From Gammaproteobacteria bacterium (GTDB taxonomy: Bacteria; Pseudomonadota; Gammaproteobacteria; Pseudomonadales; Pseudohongiellaceae), in the NCBI GenBank assembly GCA_009692305.1, contig SHZK01000012.1, forward strand, positions 1 to 64,000: a stretch of DNA of 64,000 nucleotides, given 5' to 3'. The translations under genes and the position numbers were made by a program. Of the stretch, positions 37,305 to 47,539 are shown in pieces. Each line of letters opens with the position of its first letter. The stretch's first letter is position 1. The notes beneath the pieces were generated by a model. The model ran no database searches and was not told where the DNA came from. It saw only the letters and a list, made by a program, of their open reading frames with translations.

Positions 37305-37892
37305 TTACTGTACCGGGACCACATCCGGTGGCCCTAACTCGGTCGGCAACTGGTCCTCTATCTGATCCTGTATCTGATCCTGTATCTGGTCCTGCAGCGA
37401 AGCGGGCAACTGCGAGGGCAACACCACGCCAAAATCTCCGATCAGAATTCGCGATTCCTCAATGGCAGCCAAACCATAAGGAATCAGCCGCGACTGCTGC
37501 CATTGTTCTGTCTCTGCTACAAACATGCCAGTGATAAACAGGATTACCAGCACGATAATCGAGCCGCGCGCGAAGCCGAACACTCCTCCCAGTAAGCGGT
37601 CTGCAAACTTGAGTCCAGTTACTGTTATCAATTTTGACATGAAGTGATTCATCAAGGTACCGAGCATCATCACCACTACAAACAGGATGGCAAACGCGGT
37701 TACGTAGCGAATGCTGCTGCTATCGATCAGATTCACCAACAATTCAGCCAGATGTTCACTGTAAACTCTTGCCACCAGGATTGCCGCGATCCAGGTCAAT
37801 AAGGACAAAACTTCCTTGATCAGCCCACGCCATAGCCCGAATAAACAGGATATGCCGATAACAATCATAATGGCCGTATCGGTCTCGTTCAT
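37305..37892 (-). CDS. cvpA: CvpA family membrane protein
   Basis: A 195-residue inner-membrane protein with four hydrophobic helices in the first 120 residues (IGISCLFGLWRGLIKEVLSLLTWIAAILVA and following), matching CvpA. In E. coli CvpA is needed for colicin V production and bile-salt resistance, and it lies upstream of purF as here. The C-terminal tail holds a short Gln-Asp-Gln-Ile repeat (about residues 165-180), encoded by a degenerate 12-bp tandem repeat that is unusual for the family. ATG start 37892, 12 bp after the SPOR gene. Confidence 0.95.
   Translation of the reverse strand: MNETDTAIMIVIGISCLFGLWRGLIKEVLSLLTWIAAILVARVYSEHLAELLVNLIDSSSIRYVTAFAILFVVVMMLGTLMNHFMSKLITVTGLKFADRLLGGVFGFARGSIIVLVILFITGMFVAETEQWQQSRLIPYGLAAIEESRILIGDFGVVLPSQLPASLQDQIQDQIQDQIEDQLPTELGPPDVVPVQ
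37351..37398 (+). repeat. 12-bp tandem repeat inside cvpA
   Basis: Four consecutive 12-mers of the form TGATCCTGTATC (37351-37362, 37363-37374, 37375-37386, 37387-37398). The two central copies are identical, and the outer two are degenerate. On the coding strand they specify repeats of Gln/Glu-Asp-Gln-Ile/Leu near the CvpA C-terminus. The length is a multiple of three, so copy-number change would not break the frame. Confidence 0.85.
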
Positions 37893-37904
37893 AAGCTGAC
37901 TGCA

Positions 37905-38543
37905 TTATTCCTGTAATGGATCAACTTCATAGCGTACCACCAGCCCGGACAACTGGAACTCGTCCTGTAATTGCTTCTGATAACCAGTTACTAATTCCCG
38001 CTCCAACCAGGGTCCGACAAATACGCCGGTCATTTGTCCGCCACTGCCTGGCATTGGACGCGTGTAAGCGCGGTAACCGGAGGCCAGTAATCGCTGCATC
38101 AGACTGCTGGCATTGCTGGCGTCGGCGAAGGAACCGAGGCGTACGCTCCAGCCCTGGGGCAGTCCATTCTGATCCAGGGTTGGCGGCTCACCACTGACTA
38201 CAGGTTCTGGCGTGGTCACAGCTGCTGCAATTGTTTCGGTGGTTGCCGCGGTGACATCAGTAGTAGCGCCAATAACAGCGTCAGTGGCAGGTGGTTCCGG
38301 CGTTATTAGCACAGGCTCAGCTGTGCTTTCGGGAGCAACCGTCGGTAGCGGGTCGGCAATAGCCAGTACCGGCCGCACGGGTTCCGGGTCTGGTAAAAGT
38401 GTTATTACTGGTGGTTCTGGAATACGGCTGGAAAGCGGTGTCTCGTAACTGCCTTCTCCATCAAAAATTATCGGCAGAAAAATCAATGCCAGTGCCAGCA
38501 ACACGACGGTACCAACTATTCTCTGCTTGGTTCCCTGATTCAA
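37905..38543 (-). CDS. SPOR-domain protein (DedD-like)
   Basis: A 212-residue single-pass protein: an N-terminal helix (IVGTVVLLALALIFLPIIF, residues 9-27), a long Pro/Glu/Ala/Thr-rich periplasmic linker, and a C-terminal SPOR domain (GWSVRLGSFADASNASSLMQRLLASGYRAY) that binds denuded septal glycan. It matches DedD in topology and in position between folC and cvpA. The start is TTG 38543, overlapping the folC stop as TTGA. A role in cell division is inferred. Confidence 0.9.
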   Translation of the reverse strand: MNQGTKQRIVGTVVLLALALIFLPIIFDGEGSYETPLSSRIPEPPVITLLPDPEPVRPVLAIADPLPTVAPESTAEPVLITPEPPATDAVIGATTDVTAATTETIAAAVTTPEPVVSGEPPTLDQNGLPQGWSVRLGSFADASNASSLMQRLLASGYRAYTRPMPGSGGQMTGVFVGPWLERELVTGYQKQLQDEFQLSGLVVRYEVDPLQE

Positions 38544-39859
38544 AGCGTTGGAGCCTCTATAGCAATGATGTCGGCATGACTCATTTCCCTGACCGCCGCC
38601 ACGGTATGAAATGAACCGGTTACCAGTACCAGATCCTGAGCAGTGGCCTGCGCACAGGCTGTTAAATAAGCTTGCTGCACCGAATCGAAGCCCTCTATAT
38701 GCAGTTGTAAGCCGGTCGCAGTGATGCGTTTTACGGCTGTGTCCGCGGACAGGCAGCGGGACACTTCGACTTGCGCAATATACCAGATGTCCACAAAGGT
38801 TTCTAAGGCTGTAACCATGCCTTCTACATCTTTATCTGCCAGCACTGCGACTACTGCAATAACGCGCTGCAAACCAGGGTTTCTGCCGCGCAATCGCTGC
38901 AAATTTTCCGCTAACATGGCGGCTCCTGCGGGATTGTGCGCGACATCCAACAGCACCCTGCGACCGCTGGCGAGATCGGTGCGCAATTCACAACGCCCGG
39001 CCAGAGCCAAGCGCCCGATGGTGTCCGCCAGTCCGGTCCGTGATAGCTGCACTGGCAGCAGGTGCAATGCCTGAATTGCCGCGGCGACATTCGACAGGGC
39101 CAACACCGGTCGCGGTAAATTCTCCCATCGGATCGAAGCGCCGCTGTGACTGGCGCCAAACCAGTCCCAGATATCCGCAGCTGCATGTTCGCTATAACCA
39201 AAATCCACACCCAACTGCAGCAGCGGCGCAGCCAATTCATGTGCGCGCGCAACGATGCTGAGGGGAGGATTCGGCGCGGCGTATAGTGCTGGCCGACCGG
39301 CGCGCAATATGCCGGCTTTTTCGGCGCCGATACTCTCCACGTTGTCACCCAGCCAATCCTGATGATCAAGGCTGATGCTGGCAATGATAGCCACATCGGC
39401 ATCAATCAGGTTCACCGCATCCAGTCTGCCACCAAGACCAACCTCGAGGATTGCCACTTGCACGTTGGCGTTTTGAAAAAGCCACAGCGCTGCCAGGGTC
39501 GCGAATTCGAAATAACTTAGTGAGACCCCCGCGCGCTGACTGTCCACTACAGCCAGCGCCGCACATATTTCAGCATCGGACACGTTAGCTGCGCCGATCC
39601 GAATACGTTCGTTAAAGACATGAATATGGGGCGAGGTGTAACTGGCGGTGCGATAACCTGACTGTTCCAGCAACGCTTCCAGAGTGGCAACACAGGAACC
39701 CTTGCCGTTGGTGCCGGCGACGGTAATCACCAGCGGTCCGGGTCGGCTTATTAACATGTGCGCCGCCACCGCGCGCACCCGCTCCAGTCCCAGTTCAATC
39801 TCGCGGGGATGGATGCGTTCTATGTAATCGAGCCAATCTGCTAGATTGCGGGCGCTCAA
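38540..39859 (-). CDS. folC: Bifunctional folylpolyglutamate/dihydrofolate synthase
   Basis: Adds glutamate to dihydropteroate and to folates. The 439-residue Mur-ligase-type protein has the P-loop [15 protein letters not shown] near residue 48, [27 protein letters not shown], and C-terminal DVAHNPAGA. The start is TTG 39859, in a TTGA overlap with the accD stop; no nearby ATG fits. The accD-folC-SPOR-cvpA-purF order is conserved in Gammaproteobacteria. Confidence 0.95.
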   Translation of the reverse strand: MSARNLADWLDYIERIHPREIELGLERVRAVAAHMLISRPGPLVITVAGTNGKGSCVATLEALLEQSGYRTASYTSPHIHVFNERIRIGAANVSDAEICAALAVVDSQRAGVSLSYFEFATLAALWLFQNANVQVAILEVGLGGRLDAVNLIDADVAIIASISLDHQDWLGDNVESIGAEKAGILRAGRPALYAAPNPPLSIVARAHELAAPLLQLGVDFGYSEHAAADIWDWFGASHSGASIRWENLPRPVLALSNVAAAIQALHLLPVQLSRTGLADTIGRLALAGRCELRTDLASGRRVLLDVAHNPAGAAMLAENLQRLRGRNPGLQRVIAVVAVLADKDVEGMVTALETFVDIWYIAQVEVSRCLSADTAVKRITATGLQLHIEGFDSVQQAYLTACAQATAQDLVLVTGSFHTVAAVREMSHADIIAIEAPTL

Positions 39860-40740
39860 GAGCCAGTTCGTTGAAAGTGCATGAGTTTGTCTAATAAGGA
39901 GGCGATCTTGCCACGCAGGTCACGCCGGTGCACGATCATGTCGATAGCACCATGCTCCAGCAGAAACTCGCTACGCTGGAAGCCCTCGGGCAGTTTCACG
40001 CGCACCGTCTGGCGAATTACATCAGGGCCGGTAAAACCCACCAGTGCATTCGGTTCGGCGATATTTACATCACCCAACATGGCCAGACTGGCAGAGACGC
40101 CACCATACACGGGATCCACCAGCACCGAGATGTAGGGCAGCCGGTTTTCCTTGAGGCGTTCCAGCGCCGCCGAGGTCTTGGCCATCTGCATCAATGATAT
40201 CAACGCCTCTTGCATGCGGGCGCCGCCGCTGGTGGAGAAACAAACCAGAGGCAGCCGCTCGCGCAGGCAGGTGTTGACGGCTTGCGTGAACTTTTCACCC
40301 ACCACCGCACCCATGGAGCCGCCAATAAAACCGAATTCAAACGCGGCCACTACCACGACCGTGCCGTTGACGCGCCCTCTGACCACAATTAATGCATCTT
40401 TCTCACCGGTGCTTTTCTGGGCGGCACTGAGTCGATCCTTGTATTTCTTCAGATCCTTGAACTTGAGCAGATCCACCGGCTCCAGACTGGCGAACAATTC
40501 CTGCTGCTCACCAGCATCGAGAAACAGTTCGATCCGGCGTCGTGCCGTGATGCGCAGATGATGATCGCACTTCGGACAAACCTCGTGGTTATCACTGAGT
40601 GACTTCTCGTATAGCACCGCTTCGCAGCGCGGGCACTTCTTCCAGACACCTTCCGGGACGGTGGCTTTCTTGTTCGTCTTGGCTTTACCAGCTGTCGTCG
40701 CAGATGAGATCGAGGGTAAAATCTTGTCAATCCAGCTCAT
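39856..40740 (-). CDS. accD: Acetyl-CoA carboxylase carboxyltransferase subunit beta
   Basis: With AccA it transfers the carboxyl group from carboxybiotin to acetyl-CoA, the first step of fatty acid synthesis. The 294-residue protein has the N-terminal four-cysteine zinc ribbon (CPRC near residue 37, CPKCDHH near residue 56), followed by the crotonase-type domain with [15 protein letters not shown] [21 protein letters not shown]. It is close in sequence to E. coli AccD but lacks its C-terminal extension. ATG start 40740. Confidence 0.97.
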   Translation of the reverse strand: MSWIDKILPSISSATTAGKAKTNKKATVPEGVWKKCPRCEAVLYEKSLSDNHEVCPKCDHHLRITARRRIELFLDAGEQQELFASLEPVDLLKFKDLKKYKDRLSAAQKSTGEKDALIVVRGRVNGTVVVVAAFEFGFIGGSMGAVVGEKFTQAVNTCLRERLPLVCFSTSGGARMQEALISLMQMAKTSAALERLKENRLPYISVLVDPVYGGVSASLAMLGDVNIAEPNALVGFTGPDVIRQTVRVKLPEGFQRSEFLLEHGAIDMIVHRRDLRGKIASLLDKLMHFQRTGS

Positions 40741-40786
40741 TTTATACCAATTAAAATCAATAAGTTAAAACTGTTTATTAAGGTTA

Positions 40787-41611
40787 TTAAGTGCGCTTTA
40801 AACGATCCAGTGCCGCACGCGCCGAGCGAATCACAGCTACTGTTGTCTCCAGCTGTTGCTCGCTTTTTGCACTGTTGCCACCGAGTAGCTTGATGGCACT
40901 AACGAGGGCGCTACCAATAATCACGCCATCAGCCAGGGCTGCCATGGCGGCTGCGCTTTCCGCGTCTTTTATACCAAAGCCAATCACGATGGGTAAATCG
41001 GTAAGTTCCCGTAAATACTCAATATTTTTCCTTACTGACGCATGATCTGTAAGGACCGCACCAGTGACTCCCTTGAGGGATACATAGTACAGGTAACCGG
41101 ATGCTTGGGCAGCAATGGTCTTGGCGCGCGCAGCCCGCGTGGTGGGCGCGATCAGATAGATCGTATCTATGTCGCGGCGCCGTAACAGCGTGGTCAAATC
41201 CCCTGCTTCGGTAGCAGGCATATCCACCACCAGCACACCGTCCACTTCTACCTCCGCAGCGGCGCGCGCGAATGTCTCATATCCCAAAATCTCGATCGGG
41301 TTGAGATAACCCATCAGCACCACCGGAGTGAGCCGGTCTTGCTGGCGAAACTGCGCCACTGTGTCCAGCGCCAGGCGCAGGGTAGTACCGCCCGCCAGCG
41401 CACGTTCCGCAGCTTCCTGAATTACCGGGCCATCAGACGAGGGATCACTGAAGGGAATTCCCAGTTCGATAATGTCGGCACCATTCGCTACCAGTTTGTG
41501 CATCAGGCGCAGAGTGCATGCCAAATCGGGATCTCCGGCCACCAGATAGGGAATCAGGAGTTTACGGTCTTGCGCGGCCGCCGCGGCGGTGACTTGCTTC
41601 AATCTGCTCAT
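40787..41611 (-). CDS. trpA: Tryptophan synthase alpha chain
   Basis: Cleaves indole-3-glycerol phosphate to indole and glyceraldehyde 3-phosphate. The 274-residue TIM barrel carries [17 protein letters not shown] with the catalytic Glu near residue 51 and Asp near 62, and a phosphate loop with [11 protein letters not shown] near the C-terminus. It is coupled to trpB by an ATGA overlap. No trpC, trpD or trpE is in the window, so the pathway is split. Confidence 0.97.
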   Translation of the reverse strand: MSRLKQVTAAAAAQDRKLLIPYLVAGDPDLACTLRLMHKLVANGADIIELGIPFSDPSSDGPVIQEAAERALAGGTTLRLALDTVAQFRQQDRLTPVVLMGYLNPIEILGYETFARAAAEVEVDGVLVVDMPATEAGDLTTLLRRRDIDTIYLIAPTTRAARAKTIAAQASGYLYYVSLKGVTGAVLTDHASVRKNIEYLRELTDLPIVIGFGIKDAESAAAMAALADGVIIGSALVSAIKLLGGNSAKSEQQLETTVAVIRSARAALDRLKRT

Positions 41612-42834
41612 GATTGCAATGATATCCCTTCGATACGGGCGACAGTTTCGATGTCCTTGTCACCGCGACCAGATAAATTGACGATAATGGCCCCATCTGC
41701 AGGCATGCGCGCAGCCAATTGGGTGGCATAAGCCACAGCGTGACTCGGTTCCAGCGCCGGGATAATGCCTTCCAATCGGGTCAGTTGATGAAACGCCTTG
41801 AGTGCTTCCGTGTCAGTTGCGGTAACATAGTTAACGCGCTTGATGTCTTTCAACCAGGCGTGCTCGGGACCAACCCCAGGATAATCCAGCCCCGCTGACA
41901 CAGAATGTGTATCGAGAATCTGACCGGCCGCGTCGGTCATGAGATAAGTACGATTGCCATGCAAAATACCAGGTCGGCCGGCACTCAGCGGCGCCGCGTG
42001 GGCACCGGTTTCCAGACCACGACCACCTGCCTCAACTCCGTACATTGCCACGTCAGTATCGCGCAGGAATGGATGAAACAAGCCAATGGCATTGGAACCG
42101 CCACCGACACAGGCAACGAGGGCGTCGGGCAGACGCCCAATTTGCTCTAACGATTGTTCCTTGGCTTCACGCCCGATAATACATTGAAAGTCGCGCACCA
42201 GTTGCGGATAAGGATGCGGGCCAGCGACAGTGCCGATAATGTAATAGGTGTTGTCTACATTCGTAGCCCAGTCGCGCAGAGCCTCATTCAGCGCATCTTT
42301 TAATGTGCGCGACCCGGATTTTACCGATACCACATTGGCACCAAGCAATTTCATGCGATATACATTCGGAGCCTGCCGCACGATGTCATCCGCACCCATA
42401 TAGACATGGCATTCCAGACCCAGTCGAGCGGCAACTGTAGCCGTAGCGACACCGTGTTGACCGGCGCCGGTTTCGGCAATGATCCGGGTCTTGCCCATGT
42501 GCCTTGCCAGCAAGGCCTGGCCAATCGTGTTATTTATTTTATGCGCACCGGTGTGATTCAGATCTTCCCGTTTCAGGTAGATGCGCGCTCCTCCGCATTG
42601 ATCGGTCAATCGCTGCGCTAGATACAGAGGTGAAGGTCGCCCCACGTAGTGCTTCAGGTCAGCGTCGTATTCGGCCCAGAAAGCCGGATCCTTTGACAGA
42701 CGCGCGTACACCTCTGCCAGTTCTTCTACGGCAGCGATCAGGGTTTCGCCAACAAAAATGCCACCGTAGGGACCAAAATGCCCCGCTGCATCCGGACCAG
42801 CAAACTGAGATGCATCCTGCTTATAATTCGACAC
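41608..42834 (-). CDS. trpB: Tryptophan synthase beta chain
   Basis: A PLP enzyme that condenses indole with serine to make tryptophan. The protein of about 408 residues has the PLP lysine in [13 protein letters not shown] near residue 95, [12 protein letters not shown], and the phosphate-binding GGGSNAIG loop near residue 238. I chose GTG 42834, preceded by AGAGGAG and overlapping the trpF stop by 14 nt, over TTG 42852, which has no ribosome site. Coupled to trpA. Confidence 0.97.
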   Translation of the reverse strand: MSNYKQDASQFAGPDAAGHFGPYGGIFVGETLIAAVEELAEVYARLSKDPAFWAEYDADLKHYVGRPSPLYLAQRLTDQCGGARIYLKREDLNHTGAHKINNTIGQALLARHMGKTRIIAETGAGQHGVATATVAARLGLECHVYMGADDIVRQAPNVYRMKLLGANVVSVKSGSRTLKDALNEALRDWATNVDNTYYIIGTVAGPHPYPQLVRDFQCIIGREAKEQSLEQIGRLPDALVACVGGGSNAIGLFHPFLRDTDVAMYGVEAGGRGLETGAHAAPLSAGRPGILHGNRTYLMTDAAGQILDTHSVSAGLDYPGVGPEHAWLKDIKRVNYVTATDTEALKAFHQLTRLEGIIPALEPSHAVAYATQLAARMPADGAIIVNLSGRGDKDIETVARIEGISLQS

Positions 42835-43456
42835 TGCGCACTCCTCTAACAAATGATTGCAACTTATCCATATCCTTAATACCAGGCGCCGCTTCTACCC
42901 CACTGCTTACATCCACGCCGAAAGGACGCACGGACGCGATCGCCTTACCAACGTTTTCTGGTTGCAGACCACCAGCCAACACTACCTGGCGCTTGCTTTG
43001 AGCCACAATGGTTGCTGCCTGTGTCCAGTCAAATGTCCTGCCTGTGCCACCTGGCACGTTCACCTCATAACTGTCCAATAGAATGTGTTTTGCAGATTCG
43101 TAGTTCTGAATTCCTTCCAGCACAGCTGCAGATGACTGCACCCGAAATGCCTTCATGTATGGCAATCCGAAGGATTGGCAGAATGAGGCAGATTCCTCGC
43201 CATGGAATTGAAGGTGATCAATGCGCTTCGCACTTAACGCCGCCAATACCTGTGCGCGGTCTGGATTTACAAACAGCGCGAATACTTGCAGCTTGTCACT
43301 CACCCGCGCCAGTATGCGCTCGGCTTGCGCGGGGGAGACAGCACGTGCACTGCGAGCGTAGAACACCAGTCCAATCGCATCGACACCCAGCGCCTCAGCG
43401 GCGAGTGCATCTTCTGCGCGGGTGATGCCGCAAATTTTGATCCAGATTGGTGACAA
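42821..43456 (-). CDS. trpF: Phosphoribosylanthranilate isomerase
   Basis: Isomerises phosphoribosylanthranilate in tryptophan synthesis. The 211-residue TIM barrel begins with the [15 protein letters not shown] motif that holds the catalytic cysteine; HFHGEE and [19 protein letters not shown] follow. The start is TTG 43456; a stop lies upstream and no ATG fits the conserved N-terminus. It heads the trpF-trpB-trpA-accD series, 90 bp after truA. Confidence 0.95.
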   Translation of the reverse strand: MSPIWIKICGITRAEDALAAEALGVDAIGLVFYARSARAVSPAQAERILARVSDKLQVFALFVNPDRAQVLAALSAKRIDHLQFHGEESASFCQSFGLPYMKAFRVQSSAAVLEGIQNYESAKHILLDSYEVNVPGGTGRTFDWTQAATIVAQSKRQVVLAGGLQPENVGKAIASVRPFGVDVSSGVEAAPGIKDMDKLQSFVRGVRSVEL

Positions 43457-43546
43457 GGTGGGCCGAACGCTCTTGAAAGCGGGCTATTCTAGCAAATACA
43501 TTGACTACAGCCTATCCAATCAAGCTTGCTCGTGGCAACCGCCGCC

Positions 43547-44380
43547 TCAAGGGTTCTCTGAGTCGAGAAAACTTGGTAGCGTGCAACGCCACGGCAATTG
43601 AAATTTATCCGGGTAGCCGACGGCGACCAGATACAGGCCATCAGGCGGGGCGGTTACCCCCGCTTCGGTGCGGTCACGCCGGGCCAGTAATTCGGCTAGC
43701 CACTGTCCGCTACGCTGTCCCTGCCCCACCTCGAGCAAAGCACCAACAATGTTCCTTACCATGTGCTGCAGAAATGCATTTGCCTGGATATCCAGAATCA
43801 CAAACGCACCCTGCCGATGCACGGTCGCCCGCATCACATTACGCATCGCCGTTTTCGACTGGCAGCCTGCCGCTCGAAAACTGCTGAAGTCCTGTTCCCC
43901 AAGCAAAGCCTGGGCGGCCGTGTGCATAGCAGCAACATCCAGTTCCTGCGCTATGTGGGTGACACGCTTGTAGAGAATGGCTGGCGCTATCTTGCGCTGC
44001 AGAATGACATAGAAATAGCGACGATATGTCGCCGAGAAGCGGGCGTGAAAATCGAATGGGACACGGGATGCCGAGAGCACGCGCACAGACTTAATCAGCA
44101 GGCTATTACTACCAACTACCCACGCCTTCTCAGGGCGATCGACCTTGGCATCAAAATGTATTACTTGGCAGGTTGCGTGCACTCCGGCATCAGTTCGGCC
44201 GGCGCATATTACTGTGACCGGATGATCCGCTATCTTGCTTAATGCCGTCTCCACTTCAAATTGAATTGTGGCTAGCATTGGCGACAACTGTTTTTGCCAA
44301 CCCGAGAAGGCGGCGCCATCGTATTCTATACTGAGCGCTATGCGCTCAGTATTTTCGCGGGGATTATCAGCTGTAGACAC
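43547..44380 (-). CDS. truA: tRNA pseudouridine(38-40) synthase
   Basis: Makes pseudouridine at positions 38-40 in the anticodon stem of many tRNAs. The 277-residue protein has the catalytic aspartate in AGRTDAGVHATCQV near residue 63, KSVRVLSASRVPFDFHARFSA and RRYFYVIL, and the C-terminal QHMVRNIVGALLEVGQG. The start is GTG 44380. It sits between fimV and trpF, as in many Gammaproteobacteria. Confidence 0.96.
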   Translation of the reverse strand: MSTADNPRENTERIALSIEYDGAAFSGWQKQLSPMLATIQFEVETALSKIADHPVTVICAGRTDAGVHATCQVIHFDAKVDRPEKAWVVGSNSLLIKSVRVLSASRVPFDFHARFSATYRRYFYVILQRKIAPAILYKRVTHIAQELDVAAMHTAAQALLGEQDFSSFRAAGCQSKTAMRNVMRATVHRQGAFVILDIQANAFLQHMVRNIVGALLEVGQGQRSGQWLAELLARRDRTEAGVTAPPDGLYLVAVGYPDKFQLPWRCTLPSFLDSENP

Positions 44381-44403
44381 GGGGGCAATGCGCGTTAACG
44401 CAG

Positions 44404-46263
44404 TTAGTCATTTTTGATCGACGCAAGCAAGTCTTTGGCTTCTTTGGCCTGATCTGGCGTACCTTCCTCTAAAACTTCCGCAAGTATCTCTCTGGCTCCT
44501 TCGGCATCGCCCATCTTGCGATAGGCATAGGCCAACTCAAGCTTCGTCGCTACTTCGTCGGAATTTGACAACTCGGTTACATTCCCTACTGATTCAATCT
44601 CTACTGCGTCACCGTCTGACAAGAAATCCAGATCATCCAGCTCATCGTCAAGATCACCTGAGAGGAAGTCCTTTAGTTGATCTTCATCGTCCCCATCAGT
44701 GCGGGTTTGTTGAGGAATATAATCGTCACGTTCCAATACATTCAGATCGGCGTCATCCAGCTTGGCGCGATTCCGCCGCAGTAACAGTACTACCAGCAGC
44801 AGTATCACCAGCACCAAGCCAAATCCGACGAATAGCAAATTGCCAGAAATAATTCGCATGACGTCGCCGAGCAAGCTGGTACGTTCTGCTGTTTGAGCGG
44901 CAAGTATGGACTGCTGCTCGGCGGCTTGTGCCAGAGAATCCTGCAGCTGGGCCAATTGCAAATCTTGTAGACGAATGATTTCCTGCGCGGCAGCAATTTG
45001 CTGTTCCAGCTCATCCATCCGTGCATCGAGTTCTTCCCGTTCGATGCGTGCGCGATCGGCTTCTTCCTGCTGTGTGGCCAGCTGGTTTTCCAATTGTGCT
45101 ATTCGCTGATCGAGTTCGGTATTTTCTGCCGCTTCCAGCTGGCCTGCTCCGCCGCTCGCGTCAATCGCAGTATCGTCGGCAGAGACCACACTTAACTGGC
45201 CTTGGGGTGCTGCATCCTGAGCTGGGGCTTGGGGCGCCGGCGCGGCCAATGGCTGCACATCCGCGCTGGAAAATTCCTGATTCTGGCGATTTATCTCGCT
45301 CGCGGCTTCACGGGCATCCAGACTCTGGATTTCTGCCAGATCAGGCACACGCAGCACCTGACCTGAGCGCATGCGATTAATATTGCCGTCAGTGAAAGCG
45401 TCAGGATTGAGACGTTGAATAGCCAGCATCGTTTGCTGCATTGATACGGAGTCATCCGGTCGCACTTGCAAGGCGATATCAGACAAGGTGTCTTCATCCG
45501 AGGTCTCAATGGTTTCTGCTGCTGCGGCTGCATCCGGTGCGGGAATTACATCGGCAGGCTCTGGTACTGGCGCTGGTTCTGGTTCGGCTTGAGCGGCGGG
45601 AGGAGCAATATCAACGTTTGTCGCTGGAGCTGGCGCAACTGCTACCGGTGCCGCGGGTTCGGGTACAACCACCGGTTCGGCATGAATTTCAGCCGCTGCT
45701 GGTGCGGTCGGGGCGCTCGCTGCTGGTGCCGGCGCAGGCGCAGTTACCGGCGCTGTCACCTGTGGCGCCGGAGTAACCGGAGCGCTGACTTGCGGCTGTG
45801 CTGCTACACCTGGCGACTGCAGTACCGGGCTGATTGGCTGCCTAATACTTGGTATTCGTTGCTGGCTATCAAATACTGGCAAATCCAGCAATACAGTGTG
45901 TTCGCTTAGCAAGCGTTCATTGGGCCAGCGGGTGTCGAGGATAAAACTCAGATACGGCTCACGCACGATCTGGCTTGAAGTCAGAGTGACAAAATTGCCA
46001 TTGGGCGAGACCGCTATGCTAAAACTGACATCGGATAGAAACCCGATGCGCTCGATATTGAAGCGCTGAAAATCGTCCACCGAGGCCATCTGGATGGAGA
46101 TATCCTGCAGTCGCGTGTCTCCCAATTGCAGGATTTCGATGCGGACTCGCAGTGGCTGGTTTAGTGCCGATTCAACCGTGACTGTGCCCAGTCCCAGGGC
46201 AAATACCTGAGATGCCAGGCTGCTCAGCAGCATGGCCAGGATGACAACAGATTTACGTAGCAT
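44404..46263 (-). CDS. fimV: FimV-like polar scaffold protein
   Basis: A 619-residue FimV/HubP-type protein: signal peptide (residues 1-22), the FimV N-terminal domain (LGLGTVTVESALNQPLRVRIE), a Pro/Ala-rich linker (about 145-250), a LysM-like peptidoglycan-binding region near residues 254-310, a coiled coil (about 380-450), a membrane helix near 471-494, and an acidic cytoplasmic tail ending in a FimV C-terminal TPR-like motif (LELAYAYRKMGDAEGAREIL). It is shorter than Pseudomonas FimV (about 900 residues), mostly in the cytoplasmic part. The inferred role is polar organisation of type IV pili or chemotaxis systems. The leader contains a strong hairpin. Confidence 0.9.
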   Translation of the reverse strand: MLRKSVVILAMLLSSLASQVFALGLGTVTVESALNQPLRVRIEILQLGDTRLQDISIQMASVDDFQRFNIERIGFLSDVSFSIAVSPNGNFVTLTSSQIVREPYLSFILDTRWPNERLLSEHTVLLDLPVFDSQQRIPSIRQPISPVLQSPGVAAQPQVSAPVTPAPQVTAPVTAPAPAPAASAPTAPAAAEIHAEPVVVPEPAAPVAVAPAPATNVDIAPPAAQAEPEPAPVPEPADVIPAPDAAAAAETIETSDEDTLSDIALQVRPDDSVSMQQTMLAIQRLNPDAFTDGNINRMRSGQVLRVPDLAEIQSLDAREAASEINRQNQEFSSADVQPLAAPAPQAPAQDAAPQGQLSVVSADDTAIDASGGAGQLEAAENTELDQRIAQLENQLATQQEEADRARIEREELDARMDELEQQIAAAQEIIRLQDLQLAQLQDSLAQAAEQQSILAAQTAERTSLLGDVMRIISGNLLFVGFGLVLVILLLVVLLLRRNRAKLDDADLNVLERDDYIPQQTRTDGDDEDQLKDFLSGDLDDELDDLDFLSDGDAVEIESVGNVTELSNSDEVATKLELAYAYRKMGDAEGAREILAEVLEEGTPDQAKEAKDLLASIKND

Positions 46264-46275
46264 AGTCCCTTTTCT

Positions 46276-46313
46276 CTTGACCCCCGGGGCAGAACTGTCA
46301 AGTTTTGCCCCGG
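46276..46313 (-). promoter_or_regulatory. Hairpin in the fimV leader
   Basis: An 8-bp perfect stem (CCGGGGCA at 46284-46291 with TGCCCCGG at 46306-46313) and a 14-nt loop, about 20 nt before the fimV start. The loop contains, on the minus strand, CTTGAC, which can pair with GTCAAG just downstream (plus 46276-46281), so a pseudoknot next to the ribosome site is possible. No T-run follows on either strand, so it is not a standard intrinsic terminator. Confidence 0.45.
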
Positions 46314-46422
46314 TATTTCTCCAGTGGATGGCTTTGCCGGTTAGTGAACACTACGCATTTTGCTCAGCTTCAACACTGAATTTTATTAAGACTGTTCCTT
46401 CACTAGAGCGTGCAAGTATTCA

Positions 46423-47445
46423 TTATAAGTAGCTTTTTATCAACTCTTCGGCAATCTGGATCGAGTTAAGAGCTGCCCCCTTGCGGACATTATCCGAAAC
46501 CACCCAAAGACTTATGCCGTTAGCTATCGAAATATCTTGCCGAATTCGACCTACAAAAACTGCGTCCTGACCCGCAGAATCGGTCACTGGAGTGGGGTAC
46601 CCGCCATTTTCACGTTTGTCTATCAGGGTTACCCCCGCTGCACGCGACAGCAGTTTCTGCACTGCTTCGGCAGTAATGTGTTTATGCGTCTCCACTTGCA
46701 CCGCTTCCGAGTGTCCGTAGAACACCGGCACGCGGACACAGGTCGCACTCACCTGGATGCTGTCATCACCAAAGATCTTGCGGGTTTCCCAGCTCATCTT
46801 CATTTCTTCCTTGGTGTAGCCGTTGTCCATAAATTTATCGATCTGGGGAATTACATTGAACGCGATCTGCCTTGGATACACATTGCATTCCACAGGACGA
46901 CCATTCAACAGCTCCCCGGTCTGCTTCGCCAACTCCGAAATGGCTTTGGTCCCGGTACCAGAAACCGCCTGGTAGGTAGCTACACAGATGCGCTTGATAC
47001 CCACGGCATCATGAATTGGCTTCAATGCCACCACCATTTGAATGGTGGAGCAATTCGGGTTGGCAATGATATTGCGGTTCGGATAGCTGGCTATTGCGGC
47101 CAGGTTTACTTCCGGTACTACCAGCGGAATATCGTCGTCGTAGCGAAAATGAGCGGTGTTGTCGATGACTACACAGCCCGCCGCGCCTGCCTTTGGCGCA
47201 AATTCAGCAGACACGCTGCCACCGGCTGAGAACAAGCCAATCTGGGCCTTCTTGAAATCGAATTCAGCAAGATTGCCCACTTTGTAGGCCTTGTTCTTGA
47301 ACATGATCGTTTTGCCGGCAGAGCGTTCGCTGGCCAGCGGATACAGTTGATTTACGGGAAAATTGCGCTCCTCGAGAATCTCAAGCATCGCCTCGCCTAC
47401 GGCGCCGGTCGCGCCCACTACCGCAACGTTGTAGCTACTCATCAT
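46423..47445 (-). CDS. asd: Aspartate-semialdehyde dehydrogenase
   Basis: Reduces aspartyl phosphate to aspartate semialdehyde, the branch point to lysine, diaminopimelate, threonine and methionine. The 340-residue protein has the NADP-binding VVGATGAVGEAML at the N-terminus, the active-site cysteine in ANPNCSTIQMV near residue 133, the substrate-binding TYQAVSGTGTKA, and the catalytic His region VFYGHSEAV. It belongs to the shorter Asd2/usg-like type rather than the 367-residue E. coli Asd. ATG start behind GAGAGGC. It lies between leuD and fimV, the usual Pseudomonas-like order. Confidence 0.95.
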   Translation of the reverse strand: MMSSYNVAVVGATGAVGEAMLEILEERNFPVNQLYPLASERSAGKTIMFKNKAYKVGNLAEFDFKKAQIGLFSAGGSVSAEFAPKAGAAGCVVIDNTAHFRYDDDIPLVVPEVNLAAIASYPNRNIIANPNCSTIQMVVALKPIHDAVGIKRICVATYQAVSGTGTKAISELAKQTGELLNGRPVECNVYPRQIAFNVIPQIDKFMDNGYTKEEMKMSWETRKIFGDDSIQVSATCVRVPVFYGHSEAVQVETHKHITAEAVQKLLSRAAGVTLIDKRENGGYPTPVTDSAGQDAVFVGRIRQDISIANGISLWVVSDNVRKGAALNSIQIAEELIKSYL

Positions 47446-47539
47446 GCCTCTCTCATTTCATTCACTGATGGGACTTGCGTCTTGACGGCTCCTGAGAGCC
47501 GCCGGTTAAGTTACAGGTGGATGCCACCGCCGCCAGCAA

